From positions 124,001-188,000 of the forward strand of contig JAJTCM010000006.1 of the NCBI GenBank assembly GCA_021325675.1: 64,000 bases of DNA, in the 5' to 3' direction. A program made the translations under genes and the position numbers. Source of the stretch: Crocinitomicaceae bacterium. GTDB taxonomy: Bacteria > Bacteroidota > Bacteroidia > Flavobacteriales_D > Crocinitomicaceae. Position 1 is the first letter of the stretch; every line of letters begins with the position of its first letter. Below are positions 60,101 to 64,000 of this stretch, piece after piece. Under the pieces are notes generated by a model. It was not told where the DNA came from. It searched no databases and saw only the letters and a list, made by a program, of their open reading frames with translations.

Positions 60101-61023
60101 CTGACATCAAAACCCTGCGTATCCTGGTTTGCAGGACTTTCCCCGCCATTAAACGCTCCTTCATAAGCGCCTGGAGTGACCGGGTATCCCGGGCTGAAAA
60201 CAGTTCCGCCCGCGTAAAGGTTCCCTGAATTGTCAGGTGTTGCGGTACAGCCCCAGTTATCTGCCAATGAGCCTGTATAGGTTGAAAACGTCAATTCGGG
60301 ATCGATGACCAATTCTTCTTCCGTATTGTAACCTTCCGGGAATTCGAAAGAAACGATATTTCCGTCCAGTTTGTAATTCGCCTTCACGGAAGTTTTGTTC
60401 CCGTTAGCGTCAACCGTCCAGGCAACAGGGCGGGATTCGGTAAAAGCCCCGAGACTGTGCCTGATTTCCAGGCTGCCGTTTTTGAGGATAGAAAGCTTGT
60501 CTGCTCCATCAACACGGTAACGGATCACACCCGCATCAGCGCCTGGCTGGAGGATAAACGAATATTTGAAAGAGTTTTCACCGGATTCGAACAGGAGGTC
60601 AATATCCTCATAAAAACCGGGATAGGAAAGCCGGGAGCAGGAATACACGTCGCTTTTCCATGTGCTTTGATCCCTGCCAAGAAAGTAATTGCGGTAGAAT
60701 TCAGAAAATTTGCCTTCCTTCACAGCGTGCTCCGGATTGCTTCTCAGGAAAACGCTTTTGATAACGTGCTGCCTGTATTTGTCAGGGACTTTTTCGGGAT
60801 GATTTTCTGAATGTTCCCCTGAATGACTGTGCATCAGGTCGCCGACATTATGAAACTGGAAGGTAAAAGCGTTTTGTTCGATGAAAAACTGTCCGTTTGT
60901 AAGCTCGACTTTATACCTGATATTTCCATGCCACTGGCCGCGGTTCGGGTGCATCCAAACCTGCTTGTCCTGGGCCTGCAGAAAATGACTGAGCAGCAGA
61001 AATAAAAAAGTTAATTTTTTCAT
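57133..61023 (-). CDS. Large T9SS type B surface protein with propeller-like repeats and PKD domain
   Basis: A 1296-residue secreted protein. Signal peptide at about 1-18 (ending LQAQ). Residues about 20-250 are the N-terminal domain that often precedes propeller repeats (WMHPNRGQWHGNIRYKVE). Residues about 255-720 hold many SBBP-type repeats (ALMYSTYIGGTKNEAPN, VLNSTFMGGSNNDGIN, LLWSTYYGGSGMDCGNAL). A PKD domain follows at about 755-840 (WDFGDGTFSNEMSPNHLYTE), then three or four Ig-like repeats rich in Cys (VCLPD, ICRGVPYQLEA). The last 86 residues (from FTPDGSRHNEVF) are the gliding motility-associated CHU_C type B signal. Adhesin-like; ligand unknown. Confidence 0.93.
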   Translation of the reverse strand: MKKLTFLFLLLSHFLQAQDKQVWMHPNRGQWHGNIRYKVELTNGQFFIEQNAFTFQFHNVGDLMHSHSGEHSENHPEKVPDKYRQHVIKSVFLRSNPEHAVKEGKFSEFYRNYFLGRDQSTWKSDVYSCSRLSYPGFYEDIDLLFESGENSFKYSFILQPGADAGVIRYRVDGADKLSILKNGSLEIRHSLGAFTESRPVAWTVDANGNKTSVKANYKLDGNIVSFEFPEGYNTEEELVIDPELTFSTYTGSLADNWGCTATPDNSGNLYAGGTVFSPGYPVTPGAYEGAFNGGESPANQDTQGFDVSLSKFNSNGTALMYSTYIGGTKNEAPNSMVTNAAGELYIMGVTSSEDFTSTGNGFSNEHNGGSTITLESNQSFSGTDIFVIKISASGNAVLNSTFMGGSNNDGINLGNSQFPDDLVFNYGDTYRGEIILDLQGNVLVASSTRSGDFPTLNASQGALLGSQDAVLFKLNPTLNTLLWSTYYGGSGMDCGNALALNSANQVYIAGGTNSSNLQVPGGHAGIFAGGQSDGYVTRFNAQTGALMTGTYIGTSVTDQSFFVQVDPSDFVYVYGQSAGTMPISPGVTGNPDARQFIRKFNQNLSSVAWNTKIGGSDERISPTAFLVSNCYEIYFAGWGGQGLGTDISGFPTTSDAFQPSSDGDAFYIAVLNPDAASIQYATFMGGPAADHVDGGTSRFDKRGNIYHAVCSACGGMNNGFVSTPGAYSTTNNSDNCNLAAFKFRLNTIDVTIANPSFLVCLPDAMVFLNASAGGDTYFWDFGDGTFSNEMSPNHLYTEVGVYTVKLIVSDSQGCLDPDSTTFEVSVGSYQPGTVVTPPVICRGVPYQLEAAGGVTFKWTPANVLDDPASATPIATVYETTNFTVIIIDSCNVDTLEVTLAVFEDSISVTPDTSICITNDVQIGVTGSVSRFWTPNEFINNNTLANPVVSPEEDTYYVVTATTANNCVLKDSVFVDVFLNVPEPNLEDTALLCNGSSVELVVSGASYYRWTPDLYINTTSGSTVVVSPPEDMMYYGEFINACGSAIDSIFINVVTARVIASNDTIICLGDTAYLNASGVEYYSWSPSKWLSSTNSPEVFTVPQGNVEYRVIGVDENGCRDTAEVFVELYPTHPVDAGSNVSASFGDVVQLNAVSNTTGSFFWSPALYLTCTTCPDPQATPDFNFSYTVFFTDTNGCVTKDFVNIFYQGLLYIPNTFTPDGSRHNEVFKAYGEGIESFEMLIFNRWGELIYTMDSMDDYWDGRYKGKLCQDGTYTWKVTYSDNSGEFKTITGHINLLK

Positions 61024-61044
61024 CGTGTATAATCCTAGTTATAA

Positions 61045-61060
61045 CGCAAAACCGTGCCAA
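61045..61060 (-). promoter_or_regulatory. Sigma-54-like element upstream of the T9SS type B gene
   Basis: TTGGCACG (61053-61060) followed by TTGC, 22 nt before the ATG on the minus strand, but with 9 rather than 10 bp between the GG and GC. Sigma-54 is strict about this spacing, so the call is weak. Confidence 0.3.
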
Positions 61061-61112
61061 AAGGTTGTTTTGACACCCATTAAAATTAAACTTTTTTAAG
61101 AACCCGGGAAGA

Positions 61113-61409
61113 TCAGGCTTTTTTATCGAGCACTTTCGGGATGCGGAAATAATCGGAATCCTTTTTCGGGGCGTTTTTCAGCGCTTCGGCAACAGTAATC
61201 GTTTCTTCAGCAATATCTTCCCTCAGAACATTGATTTCTTCCGACATAAAAACGAGCGGTTCTACGTTGGAAGTATCCAGTTCACTGAGCTTATCCATGA
61301 AATCAATCATATTGCTCAGGTCCTGCCGGATAGATTTCACTTCATCTCCTTCGAACTTCAAACGGGCCAGATGTGCAATGTGCTGAACGGTTTCTTCGTT
61401 GATTTTCAT
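61113..61409 (-). CDS. gatC: Asp-tRNA(Asn)/Glu-tRNA(Gln) amidotransferase subunit C
   Basis: A 98-residue protein that holds GatA and GatB together in the complex converting misacylated Glu-tRNA(Gln) and Asp-tRNA(Asn). Recognised from the N-terminal VQHIAHLARLKFEGDEVKS, DLSNMIDFMDKLSELDTSNV and the C-terminal DSDYFRIPKVLDKK. The ATG at 61409 is used; an in-frame start at 61442 lies in the promoter box. GatA and GatB are not nearby. Its promoter overlaps the end of the upstream reductase gene. Confidence 0.94.
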   Translation of the reverse strand: MKINEETVQHIAHLARLKFEGDEVKSIRQDLSNMIDFMDKLSELDTSNVEPLVFMSEEINVLREDIAEETITVAEALKNAPKKDSDYFRIPKVLDKKA

Positions 61410-61429
61410 GTTTTTACTGTATTGAAGTA

Positions 61430-61461
61430 CAAAATTAAGCAAAATTTGTGAATCCTACCAA
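61430..61461 (-). promoter_or_regulatory. Promoter of gatC inside the end of the reductase gene
   Basis: On the minus strand TTG (61459-61461), a 21 bp spacer and TAATTTTG (61430-61437); the -33 element overlaps the last codons of the upstream gene. Confidence 0.6.
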
Positions 61462-62468
61462 CTCACAGCGATCTTTCCCATGGATTTGCCCGATTCCAAA
61501 AGCGCATGTGCTTTCGCCATCTCCGCAGCAGGAAAAATCGTTCCGGGCTGAAGCTGCAGCTCGCCTTCGCGGCATAAGCGGAGCACCTCATCCAGGCAAT
61601 GTTTGAGCGTTTCAGGGTTATTATCAGCGATTTTCAGCATGTTGACACCGAGCAGGCTACGGGAACCCATCATCAATCCAACTGGGATCAGCAAACCCAT
61701 TTTTCGCAAAAAATTTAAAGTGGAAAAGATCCCAAAACGGCCGCTGAGCATTTCCGAGCCGCCATAAAGGAATAATTTACCCCCGTGAGCGAGCAAAGCC
61801 CTGTCTTTTTTAAAGGTTGAGCCGGCCACCGGGTTGAAAATAGCATCGAATTTTTTATGTTCCAGCTGTTTTGCATAATCACCTTTGGAATAATCGACAG
61901 CAAAATCCGCCCCGATTGAACGAACATAGCGGCATTTTTCTTCCGAGCTGACTTTGGCGTATACAACAGCGCCTTGTCTTTTTGCCAATTGAATGAGCGC
62001 CGTTCCTACCCCACCGGCGGCGGCATGGATCAATACTTTTTCGCCTTTGTGAATAGGGGCCAGGTAAGAAGCCATGTAGAAAGCCGTCACATATTGTGTC
62101 GCTATTGCCAGGGCCTTGTCTGCTTCCAGTTCACCGATCTCAGCAATTGCGGATTCAGAGGTGCACACATGTTTCGCATAACCGCCAAAGCGTGTGAAAG
62201 CAACAACACGTTTACCTATTAAATTAGTTTTTGATTCATCGCCTGCAGCTGCTACTTTACCTACAACTTCGTAGCCTAAAACACACGGAAGCGGCGGCGC
62301 TTCGCGGTACATTTTCCGGCGGGCCATCACATCGGCGTAATTGAGCCCAAAAGCTTCCACCTCGATCAAAACTTCCCCGGGTTTAGGCTGCGGAACGTCA
62401 AAACCTTTCAGGCTGAACGCTTTATCCGAATCTCCGTAGCTGCTGAGGAAAAATGCTTCACTTTTCAT
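61455..62468 (-). CDS. Medium-chain dehydrogenase/reductase, quinone oxidoreductase-like
   Basis: A 337-residue NAD(P)H-dependent enzyme. GroES-like half at about 1-120 (EVLIEVEAFGLNYADVMARR, PCVLGYEVVGKV); Rossmann half with the nucleotide loop HAAAGGVGTALIQLAKRQGA near residue 150. The cysteine ligands of zinc alcohol dehydrogenases are missing, so it belongs to the zinc-free quinone reductase/VAT-1 branch. Substrate unknown. It overlaps rsmI by 11 bp and precedes gatC in the same direction. Confidence 0.92.
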   Translation of the reverse strand: MKSEAFFLSSYGDSDKAFSLKGFDVPQPKPGEVLIEVEAFGLNYADVMARRKMYREAPPLPCVLGYEVVGKVAAAGDESKTNLIGKRVVAFTRFGGYAKHVCTSESAIAEIGELEADKALAIATQYVTAFYMASYLAPIHKGEKVLIHAAAGGVGTALIQLAKRQGAVVYAKVSSEEKCRYVRSIGADFAVDYSKGDYAKQLEHKKFDAIFNPVAGSTFKKDRALLAHGGKLFLYGGSEMLSGRFGIFSTLNFLRKMGLLIPVGLMMGSRSLLGVNMLKIADNNPETLKHCLDEVLRLCREGELQLQPGTIFPAAEMAKAHALLESGKSMGKIAVSW

Positions 62469-63135
62469 CTTTTCCTTCGATTATGATCACAATTTCCCCT
62501 TTCGGCGGATGATCTTCGTACCACTTTTTGACTTCAGTTACCGGTCCGCGCTTGTATTCCTCGTAAATCTTGGAAAGCTCACGAACAACGCACACCCTGC
62601 GTTCAGCGCCAAAAAATTCTTCAATCTGACCTAAGCATTTAGTTAATCTGTGCGGCGATTCATACAACACAACCGTACGCTCTTCCTGCGCCAGCTGGAT
62701 CAATTTTGTCTGCCTTCCTTTTTTATGCGGAAGAAAGCCTTCGAAGCAAAAACGGTCGCAGGGAAAACCACTCGCAACCAATGCCGGGATCAGCGCCGTT
62801 GGACCTGGTAAACAGGAAACTTTAATTCCTTCCTCAATGGCCGCCCTCACCAGCAAAAACCCAGGATCCGAAATGGCAGGCGTCCCGGCATCAGAAACTA
62901 ATACCGTAGTTTCATTGCTTTTGATTTTATCAACGACACTGCCCAGAACTTTGTGTTCATTGTGGGCATGGAAAGGCATAACCATTTTCTGTATCCCCAG
63001 ATGATTGAGCAGTTTTTTGGTAACGCGGGTATCTTCAGCGAAAATTAAATCGGCGCTTTGCAGCACTTTTATTGCTCTCAGGGTAATGTCATCAAGGTTG
63101 CCGATGGGAGTTGGCACTAAAATAAGCTCAGGCAT
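62458..63135 (-). CDS. rsmI: 16S rRNA (cytidine-1402 2'-O) methyltransferase
   Basis: A 225-residue SAM-dependent methyltransferase of the tetrapyrrole methylase fold, which modifies C1402 in the decoding centre. Motifs: VPTPIGNLDDITLRAIKVL, FAEDTRVTKKLLNHLG, LVSDAGTPAISDPGFLLV, GPTALIPALVASGFPCDRF and LYESPHRL. Bacteroidota forms are short like this one. It lies 3 bp after the RDD gene and overlaps the following reductase gene by 11 bp, so they are co-translated. Confidence 0.96.
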   Translation of the reverse strand: MPELILVPTPIGNLDDITLRAIKVLQSADLIFAEDTRVTKKLLNHLGIQKMVMPFHAHNEHKVLGSVVDKIKSNETTVLVSDAGTPAISDPGFLLVRAAIEEGIKVSCLPGPTALIPALVASGFPCDRFCFEGFLPHKKGRQTKLIQLAQEERTVVLYESPHRLTKCLGQIEEFFGAERRVCVVRELSKIYEEYKRGPVTEVKKWYEDHPPKGEIVIIIEGKDEK

Positions 63136-63138
63136 GGA

Positions 63139-63876
63139 TTAACGGGTTAAGACAACATAGTCCAGTAAAACCGTGCGCAGGAATTCCGCTTTGCGCTCCG
63201 GGGTTTCGGTCAGGCCGATCTGCCGCGCCGTTTCATGGGCCAGCTCAATGGCAAATTTGCGGGTTTCATCCGACGGCGAATGCTGCAAACGCTGCAGCGT
63301 GTTTTTGATCAGCATCATATCTTCGTCCGTAAAGCGGGTCACGTTCTGGTAAGTCGTTTTATGATTTTCAGTGCTCTTGATCGAAAGAATATTTTTGAGC
63401 GTATAGATCATGGAATTTTTCTTGCGGATCACGACCGTGTTTGCCATCGTATCCCCCAGGCGCTGTCCCCGTTCGGAAGTCCCGGCAAAAAGCATCGCCA
63501 GGAAACCGAAACCGAGCCAGATATCCACCACGCGGAAAATCCAGCGGGTAAAATATTCACGCAGCCCGGCGTTTTCACCGTTTACTTTCACCACCCGGAT
63601 CCCGAGGGTGAATTTCCCCAGGCTTTGCCCGCGGGTAAGGTATTCCATAATCGGACTGTAAAAAATCCAGGGAATGCGGAAAATCATCAGCTCAATGAAT
63701 TTGCCCGTTCCAATGCCCGTTTCGAACATGGATTGGTTGATGAGCAGGCCGACAATGAGAAAATAGAGGAAAAATGCAAAAACATCAATGATAGAAGCGG
63801 CCATACGCTGCCACGCCGACGAAATCTCGTAGTCAATCCCGACATGCTGTGCAGTGGTAAACTGGATAGTCCTCAT
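63139..63876 (-). CDS. RDD-family membrane protein
   Basis: A 245-residue protein with an N-terminal RDD region of about four membrane helices (YEISSAWQRMAASIIDVFAF, GQSLGKFTLGIRVVKVNGEN, FTRWIFRVVDIWLGFGFL) and a soluble C-terminal part (about 165-245, RFTDEDMMLIKNTLQRLQHS). The canonical R and D pair in the first helix reads R-x(6)-D here (QRMAASIIDVF). RDD proteins may be channels or transporters (some act as Na+/H+ exchangers); the role is open. It begins the unit RDD-rsmI-reductase. Confidence 0.88.
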   Translation of the reverse strand: MRTIQFTTAQHVGIDYEISSAWQRMAASIIDVFAFFLYFLIVGLLINQSMFETGIGTGKFIELMIFRIPWIFYSPIMEYLTRGQSLGKFTLGIRVVKVNGENAGLREYFTRWIFRVVDIWLGFGFLAMLFAGTSERGQRLGDTMANTVVIRKKNSMIYTLKNILSIKSTENHKTTYQNVTRFTDEDMMLIKNTLQRLQHSPSDETRKFAIELAHETARQIGLTETPERKAEFLRTVLLDYVVLTR

Positions 63877-63969
63877 AGCTGTTTTGCCTTTAAAACACGA
63901 TAAAAATATATAAAAAAATGGAGACCGCCAAAGGCAGCGACGAAGTCAATTGAGAATGTAGAATGGAAA

Positions 63970-64000
63970 TTACTTTACAGCTGCTTCACGGCGGGCAGAA
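63970..64000 (-). CDS. Possible 3' end of a gene running in from the right
   Basis: The last 31 bases read on the minus strand as an open frame ending REAAVK and TAA at 63970-63972; a second open frame ends VKQL and TAA at 63975-63977. The stretch is more GC-rich than the intergenic sequence before it. Only about 10 codons are visible, so neither frame nor product can be fixed. Confidence 0.25.
   Translation of the reverse strand, partial: SARREAAVK

Noticed and set aside
1-64000. Mobile element, prophage or defence island
   Set aside because: I found no transposase, integrase, restriction, retron, CBASS or toxin-antitoxin genes; the gene order is mostly housekeeping, and all the larger genes look intact.

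Overview
The window is a gene-dense chromosomal segment from a member of the Bacteroidota, most likely order Flavobacteriales and near the Cryomorphaceae/Crocinitomicaceae. This is inferred from gene content and promoter style, not from a marker gene. Supporting signs are two proteins with type IX secretion (T9SS) C-terminal sorting domains, an alternative complex III plus cytochrome c oxidase operon in the Bacteroidota order, a GldL-like membrane module, the Bacteroidota promoter pattern (TTTG/TTG, 19-21 bp, TAnnTTTG) in front of many genes, and few Shine-Dalgarno sequences. I found no rRNA, tRNA, CRISPR array, transposase, phage gene or toxin-antitoxin pair. Most of the content is housekeeping; the accessory interest lies in regulation, repeats, surface proteins and a few unrecognised families.

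Layout. 1-5.5 kb: tryptophan 2,3-dioxygenase (5' end only), a glycosyltransferase, a secreted PDZ protein, the prs-rplY pair and a T9SS cargo protein. 5.5-12.6 kb: pdxJ, folD, three small unknown genes, rseP, queG and ruvB. 12.6-24.6 kb: a long minus-strand respiratory operon, actABCDEF then cytochrome oxidase subunits II and I, which moves electrons from menaquinol through cytochrome c to oxygen. 25.0-26.5 kb: a PadR-type regulator overlapping a membrane protein with two GldL-like transmembrane modules. 26.7-36.1 kb: polA, plsC with an SGNH hydrolase, recJ, a repeat-rich secreted protein, nadK and a CBS-domain protein. 36.1-36.7 kb: no protein gene, but a sigma-54-like element followed by a strong terminator, a good candidate small RNA.

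36.7-47.4 kb: an LtaS-like sulfatase-fold membrane enzyme, xseAB, a DUF4197 protein, a SPOR protein with a Ppx/GppA phosphatase, a lipoprotein translationally coupled to a DsbA-family protein, and a DUF349 coiled-coil protein between an unknown membrane protein and a PfkB kinase. 47.6-52.3 kb: a YyaL-type thioredoxin-domain protein, a small acidic membrane-anchored protein, and a SulP transporter with a beta-carbonic anhydrase that together look like a bicarbonate supply unit. 52.5-57.0 kb: MBOAT plus two SGNH proteins, probably acetylating a surface polymer. 57.1-61.0 kb: a 1296-residue T9SS type B surface protein. 61.1-63.9 kb: gatC, a medium-chain reductase, rsmI and an RDD membrane protein.

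Noteworthy non-coding structure: at least four genes have a -7 box ending exactly 4 nt before the ATG, implying leaderless mRNAs; the conventional ruvB start codon lies inside the terminator of the respiratory operon; imperfect palindromic elements and low-complexity repeats lie in many intergenic gaps, and one such repeat has become the signal peptide of a lipoprotein.
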